Source: an uncultured Pelagibacteraceae bacterium
GTDB taxonomy: Bacteria; Pseudomonadota; Alphaproteobacteria; Pelagibacterales; Pelagibacteraceae
Direction of reading: 5' to 3'
Length of the DNA: 64,000 nucleotides
Assembly (NCBI GenBank): GCA_902521675.1
Contig: CABYSP010000002.1
Location: 32,259-96,258 of the forward strand
Shown here: positions 36,506 through 45,321 of the stretch, one piece after another
How the letters are laid out: every line of letters starts with the position of its first letter
Numbering within the stretch: the first letter of the stretch is position 1
Notes under the pieces: generated by a model
Databases searched by the model: none
Told to the model about the DNA's origin: nothing
The model's input: only the letters and a program-made list of their open reading frames with translations
Made by a program: the position numbers and the translations under genes

Positions 36506-36533
36506 CTTGTAGTTTCACATTTAAACCCTATAT
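36506..36533 (+). promoter_or_regulatory. Probable heat-shock (RpoH) promoter of dnaK
   Basis: CTTG (36506-36509), a 17-bp spacer, then CCTATAT (36527-36533) fits the alphaproteobacterial sigma-32 pattern CTTG-N17/18-CYTATNT. It lies 24 bp before the dnaK ATG in the grpE-dnaK gap. It would let dnaK-dnaJ be induced independently of grpE. Confidence 0.65.
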
Positions 36534-36556
36534 GACGAAAGAGAGACATTTATATT

Positions 36557-38482
36557 ATGAGTAAAATTATTGGAATAGACTTAGGAACAACAAATTCATG
36601 TGTTGCCATAATGGAAGGAACACAAGCTAAGGTTTTAGAAAATACTGAAGGAGCAAGAACTACTCCATCAGTTGTTGCATTTACAGATGAGAACGAAAAA
36701 TTAATTGGACAACCAGCAAAAAGACAAGCTGTTACAAATCCAGAAAATACTATTTTTGCAGTAAAAAGGCTAATTGGAAGAAATTTTGACGACCCAACGG
36801 TAAAAAAAGATGTAGAAGCTGCACCTTTTAAAATAATTAATTCTGAAAAAGGTGATGCTTGGATTGAAGCTAAAGGTGAAAAATATTCACCTTCTCAAAT
36901 ATCAGCATTCATTTTACAAAAAATGAAAGAAACAGCAGAAAAATATTTAGGTCAGGCTGTAACAAAAGCTGTAATTACTGTTCCAGCATACTTTAATGAT
37001 GCACAAAGACAAGCAACAAAAGACGCAGGAAAAATTGCTGGATTAGAAGTTTTAAGAATTATTAATGAACCAACTGCTGCATCATTAGCCTATGGTTTGG
37101 ATAAAAAACAAAATAAAAAAATTGCTGTATATGATTTAGGTGGAGGAACATTTGATGTATCTATCCTAGAATTGGGTGATGGTGTATTTGAAGTTAAATC
37201 AACTAATGGTGATACTTTTTTAGGTGGTGAAGATTTTGATAATGCTGTTGTTGATTACTTAATTTCTGAATTTAAGAAAGATAATGGAATTGATCTTAAG
37301 TCAGATAAACTTGCTTTACAAAGATTAAAAGAAGCTGCCGAAAAAGCAAAAATAGAATTGTCATCTGCAGAACAAACAGATATAAACTTACCTTTCATCA
37401 CTGCAGATAAAACAGGTCCAAAACATATTAATTTAAAAATGACTAGAGCAAAACTCGAAGCTTTAGTTGAGGAACTAATTGCCAGAACTATGCCTCCATG
37501 TAAGACTGCTCTAAAAGATGCTGGTATTACTGCTAGCGAAATTGATGAAGTAGTTATGGTTGGTGGTATGACTAGAATGCCAAAAGTAATTGAGGAAGTA
37601 AAAAGCTTTTTTGGAAAAGACCCTAATAAAAGTGTAAACCCTGATGAAGTAGTTGCAATGGGTGCTGCTATTCAAGCAGGAGTATTACAGGGTGATGTTA
37701 AAGATGTACTTCTATTAGATGTAACTCCATTGTCGCTTGGTATTGAGACACTTGGGGGAGTTTCAACAAAATTAATTGATAAAAATACAACAATCCCAAC
37801 TAAAAAAAGCCAAGTTTTCTCAACTGCTGAAGACAATCAGCCTGCAGTATCTATTAGAGTTCTACAGGGTGAAAGAGAAATGGCAGCTGATAATAAAGCC
37901 CTAGGTAACTTTGAATTAGTGGGTATTGCGCCAGCACCAAGAGGAGTTCCTCAAATTGAAGTTACATTTGATATTGATGCTAATGGTATCGTAAATGTTT
38001 CAGCAAAAGACAAAGGAACTGGTAAAGAGCAAAAAATCCAAATTCAAGCTTCAGGTGGATTAAGTGATGAAGAAATTGAAAAAATGGTTAAAGATGCTGA
38101 AGCTAACAAAGAAGCTGATAAGAAGAAAAGAGAGTCGGTTGATGTTAGAAATCAGGCAGATACTCTAATTCACTCTACTGAAAAGAATTTAAAAGAACAT
38201 GGATCAAAAATTTCTGATGCAGAAAAAAAAGCAATTGAAGATGCATCAACTTCAGTAAAAGACGCATTAAAGGGTGAAGATATTGAAGATATTAAGAAAA
38301 AAACAGAAGCTTTAGTTCAAGCTTCAATGAAACTTGGTGAAGCAATCTATAAATCACAACAAAGTGCAAAACCTGAATCCGGAAAAGATGATGGTGGAGA
38401 TGATGCAGGTAAAAAAGACGAAAATGTTGTTGATGCTGATTTCGAAGAAGTAAAAGACGAGAATAAAGAAAAAAGCGCTTAA
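36557..38482 (+). CDS. dnaK: Chaperone DnaK (Hsp70)
   Basis: ATP-dependent Hsp70 chaperone. The nucleotide-binding domain starts [18 protein letters not shown] and includes [39 protein letters not shown] and [13 protein letters not shown]. The linker [20 protein letters not shown] precedes the substrate domain, and the tail ends in an acidic DDGGDDAG...[11 protein letters not shown] segment. Its 641 residues are full length. Followed by dnaJ after 29 bp. A sigma-32-like promoter precedes it. Confidence 0.97.
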   Translation: MSKIIGIDLGTTNSCVAIMEGTQAKVLENTEGARTTPSVVAFTDENEKLIGQPAKRQAVTNPENTIFAVKRLIGRNFDDPTVKKDVEAAPFKIINSEKGDAWIEAKGEKYSPSQISAFILQKMKETAEKYLGQAVTKAVITVPAYFNDAQRQATKDAGKIAGLEVLRIINEPTAASLAYGLDKKQNKKIAVYDLGGGTFDVSILELGDGVFEVKSTNGDTFLGGEDFDNAVVDYLISEFKKDNGIDLKSDKLALQRLKEAAEKAKIELSSAEQTDINLPFITADKTGPKHINLKMTRAKLEALVEELIARTMPPCKTALKDAGITASEIDEVVMVGGMTRMPKVIEEVKSFFGKDPNKSVNPDEVVAMGAAIQAGVLQGDVKDVLLLDVTPLSLGIETLGGVSTKLIDKNTTIPTKKSQVFSTAEDNQPAVSIRVLQGEREMAADNKALGNFELVGIAPAPRGVPQIEVTFDIDANGIVNVSAKDKGTGKEQKIQIQASGGLSDEEIEKMVKDAEANKEADKKKRESVDVRNQADTLIHSTEKNLKEHGSKISDAEKKAIEDASTSVKDALKGEDIEDIKKKTEALVQASMKLGEAIYKSQQSAKPESGKDDGGDDAGKKDENVVDADFEEVKDENKEKSA

Positions 38483-38511
38483 ACTGACATTTAATTGTCT
38501 GGGGTAATTTG

Positions 38512-39639
38512 ATGGCTAAAAGAGACTATTACGATGTCCTAGGCGTTAATAAAAGCGCGAGCCCTGAAGAATTAAAATCTGCATACAGAAAGTTAGCTGT
38601 TAAATATCATCCTGATAAAAATCCAGGTGATTCAAAAGCGGAAGAAAAATTCAAAGAGGCTAGTGAAGCATACGGAATACTTTCAGACAAAGAGAAAAAA
38701 CAAAACTATGATAACTTTGGTCATACTGCATTTGAAAATGGTGGCGGAAGACCAGGTGGAGGTTTTGGTGGTTTCAGTGGAGCAGATTTTTCAGATATAT
38801 TTGAAGATTTTTTTGGAGATTTTGGCGGTGGAGGAAGATCAAGGAACAGAAGATCAAACAACAGAGGCTCAGATCTAAGATATGATTTATCTATTTCTTT
38901 AGAGGAAGCTTATCATGGGAAAAAACAAGATATAAAATTTTCTACAACAGAACAATGTGGAACATGTAAAGGTAATGGCTCCAAACCAGGGTATTCACCT
39001 GATAGATGCTCATATTGTGGAGGTAATGGGAGAATAAGATCTAATCAAGGTTTCTTTACTGTTCAACAAACTTGTCCTCAATGTAATGGAAATGGTGAAG
39101 AAATTACTAACCCATGCAATGCTTGTAATGGTCAGGGTAAAAAGCAAACATCAAAGAAAATTTCTGTAACAATTCCTAAAGGAGTAGATGATGGAACAAG
39201 AATTAGATTAGCAGGCAAAGGTGAGGCGGGCACTAGAGGTGGAGTGACAGGAGACTTATATTTATTTATTAATGTTAACTCTCATGAATTATTTAAAAGA
39301 TCCGATGAAAATTTATTTTTTGAATTTCCTATTTCCCTTGCAGACGCTGCATTAGGAACTACTCTTGAAATTCCTACTATTGATGGGGGTAAAGCCAAAA
39401 TCAAAATTCCAGATGGAACTCAAAACGGTAAACAATTTAGATTAAAAGGTAAAGGTATGCCATTTATGAGAAGAGGAGATTTTGGGGATTTATATGTTCA
39501 AATAAGAACAGAGGTGCCAGTATATCTTAATAAAAAACAAAAAGAATTATTGGAACAATTTAGAGAAATTGAAAATGAAAAATCAAATCCAAGTATTAAG
39601 AAATTTTTTCAAAAAGCAAAAAATTTCTGGAAGAATTAG
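38512..39639 (+). CDS. dnaJ: Chaperone DnaJ (Hsp40)
   Basis: Stimulates the DnaK ATPase and hands over substrates. The J domain has YHPDKNPGD with the essential HPD. A Gly/Phe-rich linker ([25 protein letters not shown]) follows, then four CxxCxGxG zinc motifs ([32 protein letters not shown]) and the C-terminal beta domains. The ORF track begins at a TTG one codon earlier. The ATG at 38512 gives the standard [12 protein letters not shown] start and 375 residues. Confidence 0.97.
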   Translation: MAKRDYYDVLGVNKSASPEELKSAYRKLAVKYHPDKNPGDSKAEEKFKEASEAYGILSDKEKKQNYDNFGHTAFENGGGRPGGGFGGFSGADFSDIFEDFFGDFGGGGRSRNRRSNNRGSDLRYDLSISLEEAYHGKKQDIKFSTTEQCGTCKGNGSKPGYSPDRCSYCGGNGRIRSNQGFFTVQQTCPQCNGNGEEITNPCNACNGQGKKQTSKKISVTIPKGVDDGTRIRLAGKGEAGTRGGVTGDLYLFINVNSHELFKRSDENLFFEFPISLADAALGTTLEIPTIDGGKAKIKIPDGTQNGKQFRLKGKGMPFMRRGDFGDLYVQIRTEVPVYLNKKQKELLEQFREIENEKSNPSIKKFFQKAKNFWKN

Positions 39640-39647
39640 TCAAAAAA

Positions 39648-40517
39648 ATGATAGATAATATTTTTCAAAATATTATCAACAAATATTTATCCAAAAAAAA
39701 TAAAAAAAATTATTATTTATATTTTTCAATATTTAAATTTTTAACAAGATCAGAATTTGTACTAAGTTTTAAAAATTATAAGTTTTATGCATCCTTCGAT
39801 AAAAAAAGTTTGAGTAGATGGATGCTCAAAAATTTAGAACCCTGGGATAATGTAAGTGTTGAAAAAATAATCTATTATATAAAAAAATATAATGGATCAT
39901 TTATTGATTGTGGTTGTAATTTTGGAGCTTATTCAATTCCGATTGCAAAGAAGTTTGGAGATCAAAATATTTATGCATTTGATGCATCCAAAAAAGCTAT
40001 TCAAAAACTCAAACAAAATATAGATCTTAATAAAATTAAAAACATAAATTACTTTAACATTGGGATTGGAGATAAAAATACAGAAGCATATTTTAATGAA
40101 GATATTGATAATCTTAAAAATGATGGGTCATTTAGATTTACCCAAAATAGTAATAATGAAAAAATTAATATTCATAAATTAGATGATGTTTTTAAAAATA
40201 AAAAAATTTCTCTCAAAGAAAATATAATTATAAAACTTGATCTTGAAGGTTTTGATTTTTTAGCTCTGAAGGGACTATCTAATACTATAAAAAAATCAAA
40301 AGTAATAATCTTTATTGAAATATCAAAGATGTTATTAGAAAATTCAGAAAACTTTTCAAATGAGTTCGATTTATTTATTAAAAATAATAAATTGAATATT
40401 TATGATTTAAATCTCAAAAGCAAAAATGTTAATGAAATAATTGTGTCTTTAAATGCAAGAGACAAAAATAAAGAAACTATTGGTGACTATATTATTTCAA
40501 ATCATAAATTATTGTAA
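39648..40517 (+). CDS. FkbM-family SAM-dependent methyltransferase
   Basis: 289-residue methyltransferase of the FkbM type. The SAM motif is FIDCGCNFGAYSIPIAKKFG (about 88-107), then IYAFDASKKAIQKLKQNIDLN and the family's acidic IIKLDLEGFDFLALKGL. Members usually O-methylate sugars or lipids of surface glycans, and the substrate is unknown here. It lies 8 bp after dnaJ but is functionally unrelated to it. It looks like an insertion between dnaJ and dapB, which adjoin directly in many relatives (inference). It is very rich in Lys, Asn and Ile, like its neighbours. Confidence 0.85.
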   Translation: MIDNIFQNIINKYLSKKNKKNYYLYFSIFKFLTRSEFVLSFKNYKFYASFDKKSLSRWMLKNLEPWDNVSVEKIIYYIKKYNGSFIDCGCNFGAYSIPIAKKFGDQNIYAFDASKKAIQKLKQNIDLNKIKNINYFNIGIGDKNTEAYFNEDIDNLKNDGSFRFTQNSNNEKINIHKLDDVFKNKKISLKENIIIKLDLEGFDFLALKGLSNTIKKSKVIIFIEISKMLLENSENFSNEFDLFIKNNKLNIYDLNLKSKNVNEIIVSLNARDKNKETIGDYIISNHKLL

Positions 40518-40555
40518 AAGTTTTATATAAAAGTATAGTCTTCAAGTTATTAGAT

Positions 40556-41332
40556 ATGAAAAAAATTAACTTAGCTATCTCAGGCTGTATGGGACGAATG
40601 GGTCAACAACTGATCAAATCATCCAAAAAAAATAAGGAATTTAAATTAGTTACACTCACAGAAAATAGATTGATAAATAAAAAATTTAATGGTGTTAAGC
40701 TTGAATTAAATTCTGATAAAGCTTTTAAAAAAGCAGATGTGATTATTGATTTTACTGTACCCAAATGCACTCTTGAAATACTTAAAATAGCCTCAAAACT
40801 AAAAAAAAAAGTTGTTATTGGAACAACAGGTTTTAGCAGAAGTGAAGAAAACCATATTAAAAAATATTCCAAAAAAATACCAATTTTAAAGGCTGGCAAT
40901 ATGAGCTTAGGTGTAAATTTGTTAATGTATTTAACTGAAATAGCATCAAAATCATTAAATGATGAATACTTAAGTAAAATATTCGAAGTGCATCATAAAC
41001 ATAAAAAAGACTATCCATCAGGTACAGCTCTAATGCTTGGTAAAGGGATTTCAGATGGAAAGGGTAAAAATTTATATAATTTAATTGGAAAAAAGTTTTT
41101 AAACAAAAAAACCTTTCCTTATGGAAAAAAAATTAATTTTAATTCAATTAGAAAAGGTGAAATTATCGGAGAACATGAAGTGAAATTTTCTAGTGGAAAA
41201 GAAATAATTACATTAAATCATGAAGCATTCGATAGAGCCTTATACTCTGATGGAGCTTTAACGGCGTCTAAATGGTTAATGAAAAAAAAACCAGGTTTAT
41301 ACTCTATGAGAGATTTGCTTAACTTTTCATAA
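40556..41332 (+). CDS. dapB: 4-hydroxy-tetrahydrodipicolinate reductase
   Basis: NAD(P)H-dependent reductase of lysine and diaminopimelate synthesis. The nucleotide loop is AISGCMGRMGQQLIK, with VVIGTTGFS in the middle and the catalytic signature EVHHKHKKDYPSGTALMLG, then RKGEIIGEHEVKF. Its 258 residues are typical. Its stop overlaps the nth ATG. Supplies meso-diaminopimelate for the peptidoglycan that MurJ and the cell-wall enzymes in the window act on. Confidence 0.95.
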   Translation: MKKINLAISGCMGRMGQQLIKSSKKNKEFKLVTLTENRLINKKFNGVKLELNSDKAFKKADVIIDFTVPKCTLEILKIASKLKKKVVIGTTGFSRSEENHIKKYSKKIPILKAGNMSLGVNLLMYLTEIASKSLNDEYLSKIFEVHHKHKKDYPSGTALMLGKGISDGKGKNLYNLIGKKFLNKKTFPYGKKINFNSIRKGEIIGEHEVKFSSGKEIITLNHEAFDRALYSDGALTASKWLMKKKPGLYSMRDLLNFS

Positions 41333-41985
41333 TGAATGAGAAAGAAAAAGCAAAAATAATTCTAAAAACATTAAATAAAATTTATCCTAAAGCACCAGTC
41401 CCACTTAAAAGCAAAAATACTTTCACACTATTAATATCTGTACTTCTTTCTGCTCAATGTACTGATTTGAACGTGAACAATGTTACTAAAGATATATATC
41501 CTAAGTACTATAGACCTGAACATTTTGTAAAATTAGGCCGAAAGAGAATTGAAAAACTAATAAAAAAAATCGGTATATTCAGAATTAAAGCTAAAAGTAT
41601 TTATCTTATGTCTAAAAAAATTTTAGAAGAACATAATGGAAAAGTTCCAAAAACCTTTGATCAACTTGAAAAACTACCTGGCGTAGGTCATAAAACAGCT
41701 AGTGTGGTAATGTCTCAAGGTTTTGGATATCCAGCCTTTGCGGTAGACACTCATATTCATAGGCTCGCACAAAGATGGGGATTAACAAACGGAAAAAGCG
41801 TCATCCAAACTGAAAAAGATTTAAAAAGAATTTTCCCAAAAAAAACCTGGTCCAAACTTCATCTTCAAATAATTTTCTATGGAAGAGAATATTGTAAAGC
41901 TAGAGAATGCTATGGTTTAAGATGTAGAATATGTACTAGTTGCTATCCAAATAGAAAAAAACCTGTTATTACAAAAAAAGCATAA
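41332..41985 (+). CDS. nth: Endonuclease III (DNA glycosylase/AP lyase)
   Basis: Base-excision repair enzyme for oxidised pyrimidines. The helix-hairpin-helix LEKLPGVGHKTASVVMSQGFG holds the catalytic Lys, and the catalytic Asp is in FAVDTHIHRLAQRWGL. The C-terminal cluster region has C188, C193, C198, C201 and C204. This differs from the textbook C-x6-C-x2-C-x5-C, so the four cluster ligands are uncertain. Its 217 residues are normal. One-base overlap with dapB and 1-bp spacing to the kinase gene. Confidence 0.94.
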   Translation: MNEKEKAKIILKTLNKIYPKAPVPLKSKNTFTLLISVLLSAQCTDLNVNNVTKDIYPKYYRPEHFVKLGRKRIEKLIKKIGIFRIKAKSIYLMSKKILEEHNGKVPKTFDQLEKLPGVGHKTASVVMSQGFGYPAFAVDTHIHRLAQRWGLTNGKSVIQTEKDLKRIFPKKTWSKLHLQIIFYGREYCKARECYGLRCRICTSCYPNRKKPVITKKA

Positions 41986-41986
41986 T

Positions 41987-42916
41987 ATGAAAATTTTAGG
42001 AATAGGAAACGCTATAGTAGATGTTATTTGTAAAGTTGATGACAATTTTCTTGTTCAAAATAATCTCATAAAAAGCACAATGAAACTTATTTTTGATGAA
42101 AATGAATTTAATAATTTAATTAAGTCCCTCAAAATAGAGAAAACTGTTTCTGGGGGATCTGTCGCAAACTCAATTGTTGGCTTATCTCAACTTGGAAATA
42201 AAGTAGGTTTTATAGGAAAAGTTACAGATGATGCATTTGGTAGTAAGTATGAAGAAGGACTAAAAAAAGAGAAAGTAGAATATTTTTATTCCAAGAAAAA
42301 AGAGGAGTTACCAACTGGAACATGTCTAATATTAGTAACTCCAGATTCCGAAAGAACAATGTGTACCTTTCTGGGTACTGCTGGAAAGATTAATGAAAAT
42401 GATATTGACTCTGATGTCATTAATAATAGTGAGCTAATTTTTCTAGAAGGTTACTTGTGGGATGAAGGAGAACCAAAAAAAGCTTTTGATAAAGCAATTA
42501 GTACTGCAAACAAAGTTGCCATGTCTTTGTCTGACCAATTTTGTGTTGATAGACATAAACCTCACTTTTTAAATTTAGTACAAAATAATTTAGATATTAC
42601 TTTTGCTAATGAACAAGAAATTATGTCATTAATTAAAGCAAAAGACTTTAAAGAAGTTATAACTTTTTCAAGAGAACTCAAAAAATTGGTGGTTGTTACA
42701 AGAGGAGAAAAAGGAGCAATCGCAGTAAAAGGTGAGGAAATCTATGAATGTGATGTTCAAAACAATCTTAAAATTGTTGACCTTACAGGAGCAGGTGATC
42801 TTTTTGCTGCAGGTTTCCTGCACGGATATATTAATAAAATGTCGATTAGAGAAAGTCTTGAAAAAGGGACTGAGATGTCATCAAAAATAATAGAACAAAT
42901 TGGTGCAAGACTTTAA
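41987..42916 (+). CDS. PfkB-family sugar/nucleoside kinase (adenosine-kinase-like)
   Basis: 309-residue ribokinase-fold kinase. Signature 1 is TVSGGSVANSIVGLSQLGNKVGFIGKVTDDAFG, and signature 2 is IVDLTGAGDLFAAGFLHGYINK with the catalytic Asp in GAGD. The N-terminus GIGNAIVDVICKVDDNFL is typical of the adenosine kinase/YdjH-like subgroup common in alphaproteobacteria. The phosphorylated substrate cannot be fixed from sequence alone. Follows nth by 1 bp. Confidence 0.88.
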   Translation: MKILGIGNAIVDVICKVDDNFLVQNNLIKSTMKLIFDENEFNNLIKSLKIEKTVSGGSVANSIVGLSQLGNKVGFIGKVTDDAFGSKYEEGLKKEKVEYFYSKKKEELPTGTCLILVTPDSERTMCTFLGTAGKINENDIDSDVINNSELIFLEGYLWDEGEPKKAFDKAISTANKVAMSLSDQFCVDRHKPHFLNLVQNNLDITFANEQEIMSLIKAKDFKEVITFSRELKKLVVVTRGEKGAIAVKGEEIYECDVQNNLKIVDLTGAGDLFAAGFLHGYINKMSIRESLEKGTEMSSKIIEQIGARL

Positions 42917-42918
42917 GA

Positions 42919-43038
42919 TTATTTTTTTTTTCTTTTGAAACTCCCCTTACCTTTTTTTGGTCTAACTATTTTTTGTTTATATTTTTTTGTGTAAAGATCT
43001 TTTGCTATTGGATTTTTTTTACTTAATTTGGTAACCAT
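42919..43038 (-). CDS. Small basic ArfA-like ribosome-rescue protein (missed by ORF track)
   Basis: A 39-residue ORF, ATG at 43038-43036, stop TAA at 42921-42919: MVTKLSKKNPIAKDLYTKKY, then KQKIVRPKKGKGSFKRKKK. The order N-P-x-A-x-x-L, Y-x-x-x-I/V-V and the tail KKGKGSFKRK resembles ArfA (E. coli has [21 protein letters not shown]). ArfA recruits release factor 2 to ribosomes stalled on messages without a stop codon. The ORF begins inside the last 20 bp of the upstream regulator gene in another frame, and such coupling is normal in this genome. The family call is from memory of the motif and is not certain. Confidence 0.6.
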   Translation of the reverse strand: MVTKLSKKNPIAKDLYTKKYKQKIVRPKKGKGSFKRKKK

Positions 43039-43600
43039 TTTTTTTACTAACTATAAATTTATTATCATTGAAAAAATTAGAAATTTTTTTTCTTAACCTA
43101 TAAATGTGAGTCTCAACTGTATGAGTCTCAATATCAGATTGATAACTCCAAACTTTTTCTTGTAATTGATTAATATTTACCGGTTTATCTTGTTTTGATA
43201 GATAAGTTATCGTATTAATTTCTTTTTCAGTCAATTTGAGTTTCAAGTTGTTTAATTGTATTTCTCTAGAATTCAAATCAATAACATAATTTTTTATCTG
43301 AACTTTAGATTGGCTGTTAAATTTGACTTTTAAAAATTCAATGTTTATTTTTTCAACTAATTTGAAAATATTGAGTGGAAGATTTTCTAAAATAAAAAGA
43401 TTTTGTATATTTGAATATTTTTTATTTGTTATAATTAAATAATTATTCAAAATTTTTGTTTTTTCATTTAACAAGTTCTCATTTTCTACATATGTAATTT
43501 CAAAATTTAAATCTGAATTAAGTTCTTCAAGAATATGATATAATGAGTTAAATTTGTATATTATAAGATTTTGACTAGTCACAAAAAGAACATATGACAA
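43019..43600 (-). CDS. Winged-helix OmpR/PhoB-type DNA-binding protein with degenerate receiver
   Basis: 193 residues. The C-terminal 95 are an OmpR-type effector domain: NYVIDLNSREIQLNNLKLKLTEKEINTITYLSKQ, then VNINQLQEKVWSYQSDIETHTVETHIYRLRKKI and a wing ending NGYQIK. The first 95 residues have the size of a receiver and begin with a strand YVLFVTSQN. They show no phospho-acceptor Asp, acidic pair or conserved Lys, so activation by a histidine kinase is unlikely. The start is a TTG at 43600, overlapping the divergent YkuD start by 7 bp. Target genes are unknown. Confidence 0.82.
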   Translation of the reverse strand: MSYVLFVTSQNLIIYKFNSLYHILEELNSDLNFEITYVENENLLNEKTKILNNYLIITNKKYSNIQNLFILENLPLNIFKLVEKINIEFLKVKFNSQSKVQIKNYVIDLNSREIQLNNLKLKLTEKEINTITYLSKQDKPVNINQLQEKVWSYQSDIETHTVETHIYRLRKKISNFFNDNKFIVSKKNGYQIK

Positions 43601-44088
43601 TTTTTGTAAAAAATAAATACACTCTTCAAGTAGACGATTTTAAGTTTAAATGCTGCATAGGAAAAAAAGGGTCAACTATTAATAAAAAAGAGGGAGATAA
43701 AAAAACACCTAAAGGAATATTTGAACTAGAAAATCTATATTTTAGAAAAGATCGAATAAAAAAACCAATAACATCATTAAAATGCATAGAAATAAAAAGA
43801 AATATGGGATGGTGCGACGATATCAAATTTTCCAAGCAATATAATAAACTTATTAGAATAAACGATAAATCAAAACATGAAAAACTTAAAAGAAAAGATC
43901 ATAAATATGACCTGCTAATTCCAATAAAATATAATTTTAAAAAACCCATACCTGGTCTTGGTAGTTGTATTTTTATTCATTTAACTAAAAATTATAAACC
44001 AACAGCCGGCTGTGTAGCTTTAAAAGAAAAAGATTTTCTAATAATGCTTAAGATAATTAAAAAAAATACAAAAATAAGAATTTTTTAA
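43594..44088 (+). CDS. YkuD (L,D-transpeptidase-fold) family protein
   Basis: 164 residues with the YkuD catalytic signature near the end: IFIHLTKNYKPTAGCVALKEKDF, with His and the nucleophilic Cys in the GCV context. Upstream TPKGIFELENLYFR is the usual substrate-side loop. L,D-transpeptidases cross-link peptidoglycan or attach proteins to it. No signal peptide is visible, which is odd for a periplasmic enzyme. The short variant beside a winged-helix regulator and yggS is common in alphaproteobacteria. The start overlaps that of the divergent regulator (CATATG), and the 3' end overlaps yggS by 4 bp. Confidence 0.85.
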   Translation: MTIFVKNKYTLQVDDFKFKCCIGKKGSTINKKEGDKKTPKGIFELENLYFRKDRIKKPITSLKCIEIKRNMGWCDDIKFSKQYNKLIRINDKSKHEKLKRKDHKYDLLIPIKYNFKKPIPGLGSCIFIHLTKNYKPTAGCVALKEKDFLIMLKIIKKNTKIRIF

Positions 44089-44744
44089 GACCTTTGGCCA
44101 AAAATACTAGATCCTATTCTTACATATGTTGAATTGTTTTTAACTGCCAGCATGTAATCTGAAGACATGCCCATACTTAATTCTGTAAAACCGAATTTTT
44201 CACTTAATTCTTTCATTTCAAAAAAATATTTATTTGGATCAAGGTTCAAAGGAGGTATACACATTAAACCAATTATCTCTAATTGAATATTCTTACAATA
44301 AGAAACGAGTTTACTGATATCACTTTTATTAATACCTGATTTTTGATCCTCTTCACCAATATTAACTTGTAAAAAAATTTTTATATTTTTATTAACTTTT
44401 AATTGCTCATCTGCAATTTTTTTTGCCAGTTTTTCACTGTCAACAGAATGGATATAATCAAATATTTGGACAGCAAATTTAACTTTGTTAGTTTGTAATT
44501 TTCCTATCATATGCAATTTAATTTTACTTTTATCTTTTTTAATTTTTGTCCATTTTTCAACAGCTTCTTGAACTTTATTTTCTCCATAATCAACATGTCC
44601 GTAATCAATAAGTGGTAAAATATTTTCAATACTAAATGTCTTTGAGACCGCTATTACTTTAACAGTTTTTTTTATGTTTGATTTTCTTAAATAAACTTTA
44701 ATATTATTTTCGATGTCTAATAAATTTTTAACAGTATTATGCAT
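44085..44744 (-). CDS. YggS-family pyridoxal-phosphate homeostasis protein
   Basis: PLP-binding TIM-barrel protein of the YggS/PROSC family involved in vitamin B6 homeostasis. The PLP Lys lies in VIAVSKTFSIENI, and GHVDYGENKVQEAVEKW, KLHMIGKLQTNK and ELSMGMSSDYMLAVKNNSTYVRIGSSIFG are all diagnostic. The ORF track begins at 44816 with 24 hydrophobic residues foreign to the family. I choose the ATG at 44744 (MHNTVKNLLDIENNIK), giving 219 residues. That ATG is back to back with the start of the ThiE-like gene (ATGCAT). Confidence 0.92.
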   Translation of the reverse strand: MHNTVKNLLDIENNIKVYLRKSNIKKTVKVIAVSKTFSIENILPLIDYGHVDYGENKVQEAVEKWTKIKKDKSKIKLHMIGKLQTNKVKFAVQIFDYIHSVDSEKLAKKIADEQLKVNKNIKIFLQVNIGEEDQKSGINKSDISKLVSYCKNIQLEIIGLMCIPPLNLDPNKYFFEMKELSEKFGFTELSMGMSSDYMLAVKNNSTYVRIGSSIFGQRS

Positions 44745-45269
44745 ATAAATATGTTTAGAAAATATTACTTTATTAATAAATTTGAAACAAATAATATCAA
44801 TAAACAAGATAAACAAACTGTTATTATCTATAGAAATTATTCTTCAAAAATACCAAATGAAGAGCTTATTTTAAAAATAAAAAAATATTGTAAAAAAAAT
44901 GGAAATAAATTTTATTTATCTAATAACATCAAACTAGCAATCAAACTAAATTTAGATGGTGCATACATTCCTTCTTTCAATAAAACTACTAAACACTTAG
45001 CTTATTCGTTTAAGAAAAATTTTAATGTTGTTGGATCTGCACATAATTTGAAAGAAATAAGAATAAAAGAAAGACAAAATGTTAGTAAAATTTTTTTGTC
45101 TTCCTTATTTAAAAAGAATAATAAATATTTAGGTCTTAATAGATTTGTATCACTAACTAAATACACGAAAAAAGACACTGTAGCTTTAGGTGGAATATCT
45201 AAAAATAATATAAAAAAACTTATATTATTAAAGCAGTTTGAATTTGCGGGAATATCTTATTTTGAATAA
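44739..45269 (+). CDS. ThiE/TenI-like TIM-barrel protein, divergent
   Basis: 176 residues resembling the thiamine phosphate synthase/TenI family in order: an early YRNYSSKIPNEEL strand, KFYLSNNIKLAIKLNLDGAYIPSF and a late VALGGISKNNIKKL, equal to the phosphate-binding GGI. The canonical DGVHLGQ and the DY-GxGP-TxTK segments of ThiE are replaced (DGAYIPS; IFLSSLFKKNNKYLGL), so ThiE activity is doubtful. An alternative start is the ATG at 44751. Divergent from yggS, and followed by a bidirectional terminator shared with the porin. Confidence 0.7.
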   Translation: MHINMFRKYYFINKFETNNINKQDKQTVIIYRNYSSKIPNEELILKIKKYCKKNGNKFYLSNNIKLAIKLNLDGAYIPSFNKTTKHLAYSFKKNFNVVGSAHNLKEIRIKERQNVSKIFLSSLFKKNNKYLGLNRFVSLTKYTKKDTVALGGISKNNIKKLILLKQFEFAGISYFE

Positions 45270-45301
45270 AAAAAAGGCCCCTAAAAAAGGGGCCCTTTTT
45301 A
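45269..45301. terminator. Bidirectional intrinsic terminator between the ThiE-like gene and porin
   Basis: An A-run, then GGCCCC, a TAAAAAA loop, GGGGCC and a T-run make a GC-rich stem with poly-U on either strand. The right arm has one unpaired C. It closes the rightward ThiE-like gene and the leftward, probably highly expressed, porin gene. Confidence 0.85.
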
Positions 45302-45321
45302 AATATTTGATCTAAATTAAA

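Noticed and set aside
44745-44816. Hydrophobic N-terminal extension of YggS in the ORF track
   Set aside because: YggS proteins are cytosolic without such a leader. The extension is antisense to the ThiE-like gene start and is best explained by an upstream in-frame start codon.
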